This document shows positions 33,923 to 43,841 of a stretch of DNA of 64,000 bases, one piece after another. The notes under the pieces are model-generated. The model searched no databases. It saw only the letters and a list, made by a program, of their open reading frames with translations, and was not told where the DNA came from. A program made the position numbers and the translations under genes. The DNA is from Streptomyces sp. NBC_01306 (GTDB lineage Bacteria; Actinomycetota; Actinomycetes; Streptomycetales; Streptomycetaceae), in assembly GCF_026340465.1 (NCBI RefSeq), contig NZ_JAPEPC010000001.1:3684001-3748000 (forward strand), in the 5' to 3' direction. Each line of letters begins with the position of its first letter. Within the stretch, counting starts at the first letter, position 1.

Positions 33923-36637
33923 ATGGAATTTCGCATCCTGGGCCCAGTGCTTGCTGTGGCAAATGAACAGTCGGCCCCGATGAAGCCGACGAAGACCCTC
34001 GAACTTCTCGCTGTTCTGCTAATGGCGCCTGGGTATCGTGCCTCGCACGCCACTATCGCCAACTTCTTATGGCCGGGCGAGGAGTCGAACGCGAATCGAA
34101 TTCGCCAATATTCTCATCAGTTACGGATGGAAATCCCGGGCATCGTCCAGCCGAACGATCGGGGATTCTGCCGGATCCAGGTGGACCCACAGAGTGTCGA
34201 CTACGTGCGCTTCCAAACCTTCCAGCGCCTCGCGAACGTCGCCGATGATCCCCGGCGCCGGCTCAGCGCGCTCCGGTCCGCACTCGGCGAGTGGCGGGGA
34301 ACGGCTCTGGAGGGCATGGCTGGCGCGGGCTTCTCTCGGAAGAGAATCGAACTCACCACCGAATTACGGAACGTGACAATTGCCTGTGCACTGACCGAGC
34401 TCAAGTGCGGGGAAGCGCACGCCGCGTTGCAGCGGGCTGACTCGGCGATGGCCCATTGGCCGGACGACGAGATGTTGCTGGAAGCGCAGATGCGTGCCCT
34501 GCGCGCTCTCGGCAGGTCGGAACGAATCGAGCCGTTGCTTGCTCGCTGGGGGCGTCAGTTCGCTCGGCCCACCATGCACCTGTTGCTGGCAGGAGAGACG
34601 GACACTTCTGCTCCTACCGCTGACAGTGCCGAACCTGTCCGAGTCCGCCAGATCCCCAGGCAGCTGCCCTCCCCACCCATCGGTTTGGTCGGCAGACAAG
34701 CTCAGCTCGACCGGATAGCGGAGACCCTTGCCGGCCGGACACCTGGCAGGAGCCGAGTCGCGGCGCTCACAGGCATGCCTGGTGTAGGAAAAACCTTCAT
34801 CGCCATGGAGGCGGCCGCCCTGGCCGAACGGAGCTTCTCGGACGGAATTCTCTACGTCGACCTCGGTGGCTTTTCGTCAGGTGAACCGGAACGGCACGGC
34901 GCTGTCCTGGCCAGGTTCCTGAACGATCTCGGAGTACGTCCAGCGACTCCGACGATGGACGGCATGGTCTCCGCTTACCGAACTGCTCTCGCAGATCGCT
35001 CGCTGCTGCTGGTCCTGGACAACGCGCGCGACGAGGACCATGTCCGCCCGTTGCTTCCTGGCCCGGGGGCAAGCGCGGCGATCGTTACGAGCCGTCGTCA
35101 GTTGCACGGGCTGGCGATTCGTGAGGGTGCCGAGCTTGTCGACCTCGCTCCGCTGAACTCGCACGATGCCGTTGAGCTGCTGCGAATCCGGTTGGGCGAG
35201 GATCGGATGGGTGCGGCCGTCCCCTTCGTTGACGACTTGGTTGAACACTGTGGAGGCTTGCCCTTGGCGCTGGGGATCATGGCCGCGCGGATCAAAGAAC
35301 GCCCGTCCCAGGCGCTGGCAGGCATGGTTCGCCAACTGCGGCAGGAGAGAACCCGGCTGCGTTCTCTCGACCTGGGCTCGGAGAGCCTGAGCGTCCGCCT
35401 GCAGCTGGAAACTTCCTACAAGTTGCTGCCGATACCGGCGGCGAACCTCCTCTGGCAGTTGACGGTCCATCCGGGGCCGACGATCAGCTGGGTGGCACTG
35501 CGCGCACTCGAAACTCACGGTATCGACAGCGTCAGCGACGCAGTCGACGAGCTGATGCGGATGAGCCTGGTGACTGAGCCGGTATTCGAGCGCTACTCCC
35601 TGCATGATCTCGTCCGCGTTTACACCGCTGAACTGTCGGACCGGCAGGACGAAGACGAGCGAGAGCGGGTCGTGGAGCGGGTGCTCCGCTTCCTGTTGCA
35701 CAACGCCTGGGCGTGCGACCGGAGGCTGGATCCGGCCCGGCGACTGCCTATCGGCGAAGCCCCCGATGTCGAGGTGGTTACACCGACCCATGCGGCGGAC
35801 GCGATGTCCTGGTTCGAGGCCGAGTACTCAACCCTCACGGCTGCCGTCGGTCTGGCGGAGAAGCGTGGGCTCGACCACTACACGTGGCTGCTCCCGATGG
35901 TCCTGGTGACTTTCCAATGGAGATCCGGGCGCCACCTGGACGCGCTCAAGTACCTGAACAGTGCGCTTGAGGCCGCGGGTCGGGAGGCCGGTCCGGCCGA
36001 CGTGGCCATGGTGCACCGGATGCTTGCCGGCACCTACCGGAGCCTCGCGGACCTTCCGCGTGCCACGGGTGAACTACGACGCGCAGTGCGAGTGAGCGAG
36101 GACGACGGGGATGTCCTAGGCGCTGCCCTCGGGAGGCACATCCTGGGCGTTCTACTCCGTGAGAGCGGAGCCCCGGGTGAAGCGTTGGAGCATTTCATCG
36201 CTGCTCTGTCCGCCTTCGAGCAACTTGGTGACCTCCTCGGCCAAGGAGCCGCGCTGAACGGCATCGGAAGTGCCCGCTACGACCTCGGTCATTACGACGC
36301 GGCTCTGGAGTACTGCCGGCGTTCGCTGACGCTGTTGGAAGGAACGGACGATCTCAACGGCCTGGCGCATCTGCTGTTCAGCATGGGCCGAGTTCGGCTC
36401 GTATTGAGAGATCACGAGGCCGCCATTGCCGACTTCGAGCGCGCTCGTAATCTGTACCGCTCCTTGACCTACGGCAGTAGAGAGGCCCGGACGCTGGTCT
36501 GGATTGCGGCCGCCCTCCGCGGAGCCGGTCGGCCTCTGGAAGCCGAGGAGGCGATTCAGCAAGCCCAGGCACTATTACGAGAACTGGGTGAGAGCGACCT
36601 GGACGCGGCTGTCGAGCGTATGAGGTGCCTCCCGTGA
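33923..36637 (+). CDS. AfsR/SARP-type regulator with NB-ARC and TPR domains
   Basis: A 904-residue regulator. N-terminal OmpR-like wHTH (MEFRILGPVLAVANEQSAPMKPTKTLELLAVLLM... ATIANFLWPGEESNANRIRQYSHQLR), activation domain to about 220, then an NB-ARC ATPase with Walker A LTGMPGVGKTFIAME near residue 282 and Walker B LLLVLDNARDED. A C-terminal TPR array follows (ALEHFIAALSAFEQLGDLLGQGAALNGIG, ALEYCRRSLTLLEG). Start ATG 33923 with GAGGTGA upstream. Codon use is somewhat less GC-biased than the chromosome genes. It may control the kinase/pPIWI-RE genes to its right (inference). Confidence 0.88.
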   Translation: MEFRILGPVLAVANEQSAPMKPTKTLELLAVLLMAPGYRASHATIANFLWPGEESNANRIRQYSHQLRMEIPGIVQPNDRGFCRIQVDPQSVDYVRFQTFQRLANVADDPRRRLSALRSALGEWRGTALEGMAGAGFSRKRIELTTELRNVTIACALTELKCGEAHAALQRADSAMAHWPDDEMLLEAQMRALRALGRSERIEPLLARWGRQFARPTMHLLLAGETDTSAPTADSAEPVRVRQIPRQLPSPPIGLVGRQAQLDRIAETLAGRTPGRSRVAALTGMPGVGKTFIAMEAAALAERSFSDGILYVDLGGFSSGEPERHGAVLARFLNDLGVRPATPTMDGMVSAYRTALADRSLLLVLDNARDEDHVRPLLPGPGASAAIVTSRRQLHGLAIREGAELVDLAPLNSHDAVELLRIRLGEDRMGAAVPFVDDLVEHCGGLPLALGIMAARIKERPSQALAGMVRQLRQERTRLRSLDLGSESLSVRLQLETSYKLLPIPAANLLWQLTVHPGPTISWVALRALETHGIDSVSDAVDELMRMSLVTEPVFERYSLHDLVRVYTAELSDRQDEDERERVVERVLRFLLHNAWACDRRLDPARRLPIGEAPDVEVVTPTHAADAMSWFEAEYSTLTAAVGLAEKRGLDHYTWLLPMVLVTFQWRSGRHLDALKYLNSALEAAGREAGPADVAMVHRMLAGTYRSLADLPRATGELRRAVRVSEDDGDVLGAALGRHILGVLLRESGAPGEALEHFIAALSAFEQLGDLLGQGAALNGIGSARYDLGHYDAALEYCRRSLTLLEGTDDLNGLAHLLFSMGRVRLVLRDHEAAIADFERARNLYRSLTYGSREARTLVWIAAALRGAGRPLEAEEAIQQAQALLRELGESDLDAAVERMRCLP

Positions 36638-36670
36638 CGGCCGTTCGACAGGGTGCTGGCTCCGTCCCGG

Positions 36671-37561
36671 TTACGGCAACGATAAGCCAAGCCGGTAAGG
36701 GGTGGTCGGGTCCGGCCGGGTGGCCTTCGGGGAGGCGGGGCAGCGGGGGGTGGGCAGCATTGGCCGCAGGTAGTTCCGCAGCGCAGCCAGATCCGGGCGT
36801 TCACCCGGGTCGATGGAGACCATGGCGAGCGCGAGGCTCTGAAGCGTATTGGACATATGGGCACGAAACCCGTTCGGGAAGGCTGGGGTGGTGGCATCTG
36901 GTGGGCCTTCCAGGCCGCTGTAAGGCAACTCGGCGCCGACCATGGCGAACAGCATGGTGCCGAGGGAGAAGACATCGACCTGCGGAGTCAGTAGTGCTTT
37001 ATTGTCGTACTGCTCCGGAGGCGCATAACCCGGAGTGCCGCGAGGATCTGAGTTGATTTCCCCGATCGGCCCGGAAATGCCTACGTCTAGCAGTCTGACC
37101 TTCCCATTTGGCTGCATCATGGCATTCTTCGCGGAGACATCCCGATGTACGTAGCCCTCCTTATGTACGCCGTGCAGAATATCGCAGAGCTGCGCGACAA
37201 CTGATACCGCCGCAGCCGCTGGAACTGGATGGTGGTCGCTGATCCAGGACGCAATCGTATCGCCTTGGACCAGTTCCATCACAATGTACCGGCCCCGGTG
37301 CCGCCCATAATAACCGTCTCCCAGTACCTCAGGAATTCCTGGTACATGCCGCATGAATGTGAGCCGTTCAAGCTCGTCTTCCAAAGCGAAGGCGGCAGAG
37401 GCATAGGTCTTCGTTGATTCGAAGGTGCGGGGGAATTGAGCTTTGACCGCCACTTCGCAACGGTCCAACTCGTCCCGGGCGACGAAGAGCTCACCCTCGC
37501 CGCCGTGGCCGAGCTTCCGCAGCACCCGGTAACGCCCATCGAGAAAAGTCCCGGGAAGCAC
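36671..37561 (-). CDS. Ser/Thr protein kinase, single domain
   Basis: A 296-residue Hanks-type kinase with no transmembrane or sensor part. Gly loop LGHGGEGELFVARD, ATP Lys40 in VAVKAQF, catalytic loop VHRDVSAKNAMM (139-148), activation segment GTPGYAPPEQY and DVFSLGTMLFAMV. The metal motif DFG is DVG (159-161). GTG start. Converges with the AfsR-like regulator (34 bp apart) and diverges from the nuclease that opens the pPIWI-RE island, sharing a 79-bp promoter region. Kinases placed next to defence operons can act as sensors or switches; that role here is inference. Confidence 0.87.
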   Translation of the reverse strand: MLPGTFLDGRYRVLRKLGHGGEGELFVARDELDRCEVAVKAQFPRTFESTKTYASAAFALEDELERLTFMRHVPGIPEVLGDGYYGRHRGRYIVMELVQGDTIASWISDHHPVPAAAAVSVVAQLCDILHGVHKEGYVHRDVSAKNAMMQPNGKVRLLDVGISGPIGEINSDPRGTPGYAPPEQYDNKALLTPQVDVFSLGTMLFAMVGAELPYSGLEGPPDATTPAFPNGFRAHMSNTLQSLALAMVSIDPGERPDLAALRNYLRPMLPTPRCPASPKATRPDPTTPYRLGLSLP

Positions 37562-37640
37562 TTCATTCGCTCCGTAGTCAAAAGAGGATCACCCAGCAGG
37601 TTCGACAACCTGTTCCGGGGCCTAGAGAAACGAGAGGATT

Positions 37641-39230
37641 ATGACAGAGACCTGGCCACCCGACGGACTGATCGGGGGATCCACCACCGTCACCCTGCGG
37701 CTAAGCATGTTCGGCCCGGAGCGGTACCGGTGCCCGGCGTCCGACGTGCTGAAGGCACGCGGGATGCGGCCTCGCGTACGGACCGCCTGGAAACCTGAGG
37801 TGCTGGATCCGTTCCCCAACGGCCCGTTCATGGCTGCGGCCGACGAGCTCGATCGGCCAGCGGACGAATCGTCGTCGAACCCGCCGAGCGGAGGTCGACA
37901 GCGTCCGCTGCACGATGGGGTGCGCCAATGGACCGAGCATGCGCTACTGATGTACCGGAAGGCTTTTCCCACCGACTCGGAACCGAATTCGGCCCTGCGC
38001 CTCGCTCCCAGCCCCTGGGTCTACAAGCATCGGCGAGCGGCCGGCGACGGTCAGGCCGCCGTGGAATACCGGATCACGGCTTGGGGTCGCTGCTTGGAAT
38101 CCCCCGACGGTCGCCGGCGAGAGCTGCGCCTGCCGGTGGTCAAGCGCCTCCGTACGCGCAGCGACACAGAGCGCGCGATAGCCGCCCTTGTCGCGGCCGA
38201 AGGGAACCCTGATCCACGACTGGAAGAAGTCAGGGTCGTTCAGTTCGCCCTGTCCGACGGTCACACGGCTCCGATCTTCGAAGGCAGCCGGGCCGAGGCA
38301 CTGACCTTGTACCGGAAGGACGGGGCGCCCGCTGTCCGCGCTCTGCTCGGCAGCCAGGAATACCGCCCTGGTACCGCCTGCGCCTCGTGTGCTATCGCGC
38401 CAGTGTGCCCGACGCTTCCGAAGACCGCGGGCTTACTGGGGACGGCCGACCGAAGTCAGCCGCGGCGCAGTTGGTCCTCGACCACCGGGCGTGGCCACCA
38501 GAGTTGCCCGGCCCGCGGCTACCTGCGCGGTCTGCGGCTCCCGGCTGATGACACCGTGGAGCGGGGCGCCGCTGCCGAGCGTGGGCGGGCGTTGCACGCC
38601 TTCCTCGCCGAGCGGCACGACCGGCAGTCGCGCACGCCCTGCACACCTGAGATCCCGACGGACTGGGTGCCCGAGGGGTACCGGCTCCCCGATGAGGAGC
38701 GGCAGCTTGGTGCCGATCTGCTGCGGCACCATGCCGAGGTCTGCCCGCTGCACACGGCCGAACCGAAGTCGGAGATCCGGATCGAGCCCAGGATGGCCTT
38801 CGACGACACCGCAGCCGACCTGCTCGTCCTGGCGGAACCCGACCTGCTCTACAGAAGCGAGGGTTCATGGGTCTGGCGGGAGACTAAAACTTCTGCCAGT
38901 GACCGGCCTCGCCGCGACCTCATGGCTGCCTACCCTCAGCTGGCCCTGGCCGTGAAGATCATTGGCAGCGGCGTACTTTCCGGCCCGCAGGCCCGGGGGC
39001 GGGTCGAACTGGAGCTGCTGCGCCCCGCCGGAGCCGATCTGCGCACCATCGATCCCTTCGCACCCGCGACCCTTGCCGTCGCCGAAGCGGTGCTGCGCGA
39101 ACAGGTCGAAGGCTGGCATACGGAGACGCTGTTCGAGGCAGTGCCCGGCCCGGAGTGTGCCCACTGCGAGGTGGCGAGGTGGTGCTCGGTGCGGCAGTCG
39201 CAGCAAGTGGGCTCAGAGGAGGGCCAGTGA
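37641..39230 (+). CDS. PD-(D/E)xK nuclease, RecB/Cas4-like with Fe-S cysteines
   Basis: A 529-residue protein that opens the pPIWI-RE island. The RecB-family exonuclease core is in the second half: an His helix ERGRALHAFLAER, then LLVLAEPDLLYRS and WRETKTS, giving the D...E414-x-K416 active site, and a QLALAVKII helix in the usual Q/Y motif place. Cysteine groups TACASCAIAPVC (about 245-255) and CAHCEVARWC (about 504-513) resemble the Fe-S clamp of AddB/Cas4 nucleases. ATG start with GAGAGG just upstream. Its stop overlaps the next start (GTGA). Likely DNA end processing or cleavage for the island. Confidence 0.8.
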   Translation: MTETWPPDGLIGGSTTVTLRLSMFGPERYRCPASDVLKARGMRPRVRTAWKPEVLDPFPNGPFMAAADELDRPADESSSNPPSGGRQRPLHDGVRQWTEHALLMYRKAFPTDSEPNSALRLAPSPWVYKHRRAAGDGQAAVEYRITAWGRCLESPDGRRRELRLPVVKRLRTRSDTERAIAALVAAEGNPDPRLEEVRVVQFALSDGHTAPIFEGSRAEALTLYRKDGAPAVRALLGSQEYRPGTACASCAIAPVCPTLPKTAGLLGTADRSQPRRSWSSTTGRGHQSCPARGYLRGLRLPADDTVERGAAAERGRALHAFLAERHDRQSRTPCTPEIPTDWVPEGYRLPDEERQLGADLLRHHAEVCPLHTAEPKSEIRIEPRMAFDDTAADLLVLAEPDLLYRSEGSWVWRETKTSASDRPRRDLMAAYPQLALAVKIIGSGVLSGPQARGRVELELLRPAGADLRTIDPFAPATLAVAEAVLREQVEGWHTETLFEAVPGPECAHCEVARWCSVRQSQQVGSEEGQ

Positions 39231-40285
39231 CCGAGGACAGACAGGCCATTGCTCTGCTGGCCGCAGTGGCCCGTGGCGTGCTCGAACTGACCTCGATCAA
39301 CCGGGCCGCGGCACTCCGGCTCCCTTACCCACCAGGAGTTCAACTTGTCTTGGATCAAATGGTGTTGTCGGGAATGACCCGCAGTCATCCGATTCCCGCC
39401 GGAGTACCGGACCTGATGCGTTGGTGTCGAGAACGAGGGCCGGAAGAATGGGTGCCAGGGTTACCGGACGAATTCCTGACCGTTGGCACCCGCCTGATTC
39501 ACCCCGAGGCGGGTGAGCCTACGCGGACCTGCGTCGAGCTGGCCTCCCTCGGCCCGTACGGTGTGCCGGAGCGGGAAACCGAAACACTGCTCGCCGAACT
39601 CGCCGCTGCCTGCGGCACCGTGGAGCGATTCGTGGTGTGCCGAGACTTCCTCATCGACCGGCCGGTCATGCTCCGTCCTGATCCGATGCAGCTGATGCAG
39701 CCGGCCGTGGCTCAGGTCTGGAATCTGGTCAAGGGACTCTACGGTCCTGTGCCCGACCGCTTCTCGGACGCCGGGCTGGTGCACTGCTGTCGCGATTGTG
39801 GGCTGCTCGCCAAGTACGCCACGGCCGGGCGCCCTTGGTGTGAGGGTGGCTGTTCATCCGGAGACCGTGAACTCGAAACGTCCCAGGATTCCCAGTCGGC
39901 CCTTGCTCTTCCCTTCGCGCTCCGGCTTTTCCTGGCACTTCCCGGGCGCACCGAGCAGACAGTCCGCTCCCGGCTCACAGATCAGGTCCAGCTGCTCCCA
40001 CTGGGTCTGGGCGTCCATCGCGTCATCAGCCCGGACGGAACTCTCCGGGTCTTCCAGGTCTATGACCGAGAACAGCCGGGCCTGGCCGCTCTGCGGGCGG
40101 CGGAGGTCGCCACGCTGCTCGACGGACCCCTGGACATCGTGATGCCGGACGCCATGGCAGGGCGCCCCGGATGTCGCCGACGCTTCAACCTTGCCCTACC
40201 GGTGGGAGCTCAGGTGCGCCTTGTGGCCGCGAGCGATTTCACAACACCGGGACCAGCCCATCGATCGAGGGGGAACCGTGCGTAG
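39227..40285 (+). CDS. REase-like zinc-ribbon protein of pPIWI-RE island
   Basis: A 352-residue protein coupled to its neighbours on both sides (GTGA overlap upstream, 8-bp overlap downstream). A zinc ribbon CCRDCGLL...WCEGGC lies near residue 190. The C-terminal third, VHRVISPDGTLRVFQVYDREQPGLAAL, looks like the restriction-endonuclease-fold protein that accompanies pPIWI-RE genes ('REase associating with pPIWI_RE'), where the corresponding strand normally carries a D-x-K pair (V-D-V-K-D). Here the residues are Q and Y, so cleavage activity is doubtful. Family assignment rests on position and this segment; moderately sure. Confidence 0.6.
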   Translation: MTEDRQAIALLAAVARGVLELTSINRAAALRLPYPPGVQLVLDQMVLSGMTRSHPIPAGVPDLMRWCRERGPEEWVPGLPDEFLTVGTRLIHPEAGEPTRTCVELASLGPYGVPERETETLLAELAAACGTVERFVVCRDFLIDRPVMLRPDPMQLMQPAVAQVWNLVKGLYGPVPDRFSDAGLVHCCRDCGLLAKYATAGRPWCEGGCSSGDRELETSQDSQSALALPFALRLFLALPGRTEQTVRSRLTDQVQLLPLGLGVHRVISPDGTLRVFQVYDREQPGLAALRAAEVATLLDGPLDIVMPDAMAGRPGCRRRFNLALPVGAQVRLVAASDFTTPGPAHRSRGNRA

Positions 40286-43200
40286 TACTTCCCAGTCCCT
40301 GCGCGAGGTGGTCGTCCCACTGTCGGATGCCGCCCCGAAGATGAAGACTGCCCGGCTCGTCTCCTTGTGCGAGATCGAGGTGGGGCTCCTCCTCCAAGAG
40401 ACATTCGCGGCAGAAGCGCCGGCAGAAGACGCCTGGACACTGTTCAGCGGGTACCCGTTCGCACGGGCTTGGCGAGCCGTCGATGCTGTTGGCGAGCGGA
40501 CTCTCCGCACAGCCCGGCACACGGTGTGGACCTGGGGTCGGCGTAGGGCGTGGACCGAGGCACTCCAGGATTACCAACTGCTCGACCGGCAGCTCAGAGG
40601 CTATGAGGTCGCCGACCTGAGTCTTCCAGCCGTCCGTCGGCGTTCGCTATCGGTGGCGCCGGACCGCTGGGACGCCTACGAACGGCTGCTGCGCGAGGCA
40701 CCTGCTTTCGCCGGACGGCCCATGGTGATCGCGGCGGCCGGGCGGCACACCTTCCCGATCGGACGGCATCAGGCCACCGTTCAGCTGCCCGAGTCAGCCC
40801 TTCCCTCACCGGTCGAACATGATTTCGCGACACTGCCGGCGAACGGCGGTAAGCCACTGTCCTTCCTGTGGGGCGACCTGCTGGAGACAGCGGCGTTCAT
40901 GGATTCCGTGAAGTCCGAGAACTGGGCAGGGCGGCTTGGGGCGGTCCACCTCTTCACCCGCCAGGCGGACGAGTTCCGGTGCGCGGACCGCTTTGAGGTG
41001 CGACGGATCCAGCACCTGCTGGGCATCGTCGGCGCCGGTAAGAGCACCCTGCGAGACGTGCTGGCGGTGCACATGGCCCAGCAGGGCATGCGGGCGACCA
41101 TCGTCGTCGGGGACGTCGCGGAACAACTCAAGATGGTGGAGCGGTACAACACATACGTGCCCCGGTCTGCCGCGCCGGTTCTTGGTGCTTCGGGCCGCCA
41201 GCGGCACGCTGAGCGACTGCACCGGCGGTTGGCTGGCCGTGGCAGACGCAACCTGCTCGCGCACGACGATCCGGCGTTCGCATACCTGAGCACGTCCTGC
41301 GCTCTGAATGCACTCCGATACGCAGAGGGGCAGCTCGCCGACGATCTGCTGGGATTCGGGGAGGCGCCTTGCGCCCGATTGCAGAAGCCCAGCCGCCGCG
41401 ATCCCGCCGGTGACCTCTGGGAACGGCGGCAGTTGGCCTGTCCTTTCTGGTCCGCCTGTCCCCGCCACCACGGAGCCCGAGAGCTGGTCGGCGCGGCCCT
41501 ATGGGTTGCCACACCGTCCAGCCTGGTGGATTCCAAGGTGCCGCACCCGCAGAACCCGGAACGCGTCCGGTACCTCGAACTCGCCTGTCGGCGCAGTGAC
41601 CTGGTGATCATCGATGAGGCGGACCGGGTCCAGATGCAGTTGGACCGGATGTTCGCGCCGGCCATCCCGCTGATCGGCGGTGGCTCCGACACACGGTCCT
41701 TCCTGCACGATGTCAACCAGCACCGTATCCGTGAGTTGGCCGGTGCCGGCGGGATCCAGTTGTCCGACCGCGACGTGGAGAACTGGTCGGCGGCCGTCAA
41801 CACCACGCAGACCGCCGCCGACCGCCTGGTGGCCATGCTCGTCCGCGATGTGGAACTGCGGAACTGGGTCAGAACTGGGTACTTCAGCGCGTGGACGCTC
41901 CAACTCCGCCTGATGGAGGAGCGGTATCCGCTCCCGGAAGATCGTGAGGGGACGCCGGCCGAGGCATTGGGACCCGCGGTCGGACATCGGCACCGGGCTC
42001 CGCGGCTTCGACTCACCGAGATCCTCGACGCCTTCCGGGAGAACCCGTTCGGCGACCGGCAGCGATACACCGAGGATGGCGTGGAACTCACCGCCTTGCT
42101 GGGCGAACTCCTGCACACCAACCGGCGCGAAACAACCCGCGAGCGGCTGGAGGGGATGGTATGCCGCCTTTTCGCCCTCGATCCGCTGCTGGAGCCCACG
42201 GCCGAAGCCTCCGAGCAGTACGAGGAGCTGCGCCACCTCGCGGCCGCCGAGCGGCCCCGGCCGCCGCAGCCTCCTGGAAAGAGCCGCAAGAAGGCCAGGC
42301 GGCTGAAGAAGGAACCCCTTCCGGAGAACTCTGACGACTGGCTCAAGCTGCTCGTGACCCGCTTCGAGTTCACCATGCTCCTCAGCGCCCTGGAGCCCAG
42401 ACTTGCCCTGATCAACGCCATGTGGCCGCGTGTCGCGTCAGCGCTCAACCTGGGTTTCAACGAGATGTACCGCAGGCCGCTCGACTACGGACCCATGGTG
42501 CCCGAGGCACCGATGGGCAATGTGATCGGCTTCCAGTTCCTGATGGACAGCCCGGATCACGGTGGAGTGCGCACCGGGGAACTGAGGTTCTTCCGGTGCA
42601 GCGGGGTCGGCCGGGAACTACTTCGGGAGATGCCCGACCTGCCGACGGTGGATGGTCGCCCCGGTACCAACGTCCTGTTGATGTCGGGTAGCAGTTGGGC
42701 AGGCAAGTCCAGCCGCTATCACATTCCGGTGGACATAGGCGTGATCATCGAGCCAGGCCCGGAGGACCTGGACCGGATCGCCGAACAGAGTCAGTTCCGC
42801 TTCGAGTTCATCCGCAGCGGCTGCGGATGCCGCGCGGGCTGCACCTGCGATGGACAGTACGAGGCGCAGCGACTCTCCGGCGAGCCACTCGATCAACGGC
42901 AGGAGATCCTGCGCCGGATGGCCGTTGCCCTCGGCGACGAAGACGCCGGAATCAGCCGTCTTCGGGAGGAGTTACAGCGCCTTCCGGAGAGCCGCCGCCA
43001 CATCCTGCTGCTCGTCGGCAGCTATGAGGAATCCAAAGTCGTGGCGGACACCCTGCACACCCTCAATAGGCGGTGGAAGGACAGGGTCCGCCGGCTGGTG
43101 TCGGACGACGATCTCGAGGCCGGCGTTTTGGGGGAGGGCGACGAGCACCACGCGCCCATCCTGCGCCGTGGCGACGTCGAGACGCTGGCCAGTACCCGCG

Positions 43201-43841
43201 CCGAGATCCTGGTGGCGCCGCTACTAGCTGTCGAGCGCGGACACAACATCCTCGACCTAGACCGCGAGCACGCCGCGATCGGGTCGATCTACTTCCTCGC
43301 CCGACCCAACCCGCGCCCCGACGACCTCGGCCTCGCGGTACACGCGATCAACGACTGGATTGTGCGAGCCATGAGGGGCGGGGCGTTCGACGAATGGGTA
43401 CGAAGTGAGCCCAGCCTCGGTCTCGGTGCCCGCAAGGTCAGGGATCTCGCTCGATCTCAGTGGTACCGGGTGCTCGCCCGGAGCATGGCATGGAGTTCCC
43501 TCGGAGATGACCGGGAAGCGATCACCTGGGACCTGCTCGTACTGATCTGGCAGGTGATCGGCCGTTCCGTGCGTGGTGCGGTGCCTACCAGGGTCGCCTT
43601 TGTCGACGCCGCATTCTCCCCTCATCTGGCCGCTGGAGGGGCGTCCCAGGAACCGGACACTCCCAAGAGCAGCCTCCTGCACAGCATCCACTCCGTCCTT
43701 GAGCCCTACTTCACCCCCGGGGCCGACGTGCCTGCCGACGATCGTCACATCGTCCGGGCGCTCTACCGCCCGATGTGGACAGCCCTCGACCGCTGCCTCC
43801 ATCCATCCCTCAATGAAAGGAACACCGCGTGTATCACCTGA
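40278..43841 (+). CDS. DinG/XPD-type helicase of pPIWI-RE island
   Basis: A 1187-residue helicase-like protein. Walker A LGIVGAGKST near residue 250, DEAD box LVIIDEADRVQ near 447. Between them a cysteine cluster (PCARLQ..., ACPFWSACPRHH, about 365-395) sits in the position of the 4Fe-4S domain of XPD/DinG helicases. Helicase C-half motifs include HILLLVGSYEESKVVADTL, ILVAPLLAVERGHNILD and LVLIWQVIGRSVRG (motif VI-like, Q-x-x-G-R). A second Cys-rich spot CGCRAGCTCDG lies near 855. GTG start 40278 with GAGGGGGAA before it. A helicase of this type is a fixed partner of pPIWI-RE proteins. Confidence 0.8.
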   Translation: MRSTSQSLREVVVPLSDAAPKMKTARLVSLCEIEVGLLLQETFAAEAPAEDAWTLFSGYPFARAWRAVDAVGERTLRTARHTVWTWGRRRAWTEALQDYQLLDRQLRGYEVADLSLPAVRRRSLSVAPDRWDAYERLLREAPAFAGRPMVIAAAGRHTFPIGRHQATVQLPESALPSPVEHDFATLPANGGKPLSFLWGDLLETAAFMDSVKSENWAGRLGAVHLFTRQADEFRCADRFEVRRIQHLLGIVGAGKSTLRDVLAVHMAQQGMRATIVVGDVAEQLKMVERYNTYVPRSAAPVLGASGRQRHAERLHRRLAGRGRRNLLAHDDPAFAYLSTSCALNALRYAEGQLADDLLGFGEAPCARLQKPSRRDPAGDLWERRQLACPFWSACPRHHGARELVGAALWVATPSSLVDSKVPHPQNPERVRYLELACRRSDLVIIDEADRVQMQLDRMFAPAIPLIGGGSDTRSFLHDVNQHRIRELAGAGGIQLSDRDVENWSAAVNTTQTAADRLVAMLVRDVELRNWVRTGYFSAWTLQLRLMEERYPLPEDREGTPAEALGPAVGHRHRAPRLRLTEILDAFRENPFGDRQRYTEDGVELTALLGELLHTNRRETTRERLEGMVCRLFALDPLLEPTAEASEQYEELRHLAAAERPRPPQPPGKSRKKARRLKKEPLPENSDDWLKLLVTRFEFTMLLSALEPRLALINAMWPRVASALNLGFNEMYRRPLDYGPMVPEAPMGNVIGFQFLMDSPDHGGVRTGELRFFRCSGVGRELLREMPDLPTVDGRPGTNVLLMSGSSWAGKSSRYHIPVDIGVIIEPGPEDLDRIAEQSQFRFEFIRSGCGCRAGCTCDGQYEAQRLSGEPLDQRQEILRRMAVALGDEDAGISRLREELQRLPESRRHILLLVGSYEESKVVADTLHTLNRRWKDRVRRLVSDDDLEAGVLGEGDEHHAPILRRGDVETLASTRAEILVAPLLAVERGHNILDLDREHAAIGSIYFLARPNPRPDDLGLAVHAINDWIVRAMRGGAFDEWVRSEPSLGLGARKVRDLARSQWYRVLARSMAWSSLGDDREAITWDLLVLIWQVIGRSVRGAVPTRVAFVDAAFSPHLAAGGASQEPDTPKSSLLHSIHSVLEPYFTPGADVPADDRHIVRALYRPMWTALDRCLHPSLNERNTACIT

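Noticed and set aside
40278..43841. Possibility that the helicase gene is also frameshifted
   Set aside because: The frame is open from GTG to stop with motifs in the expected order; no poly-G run interrupts it.
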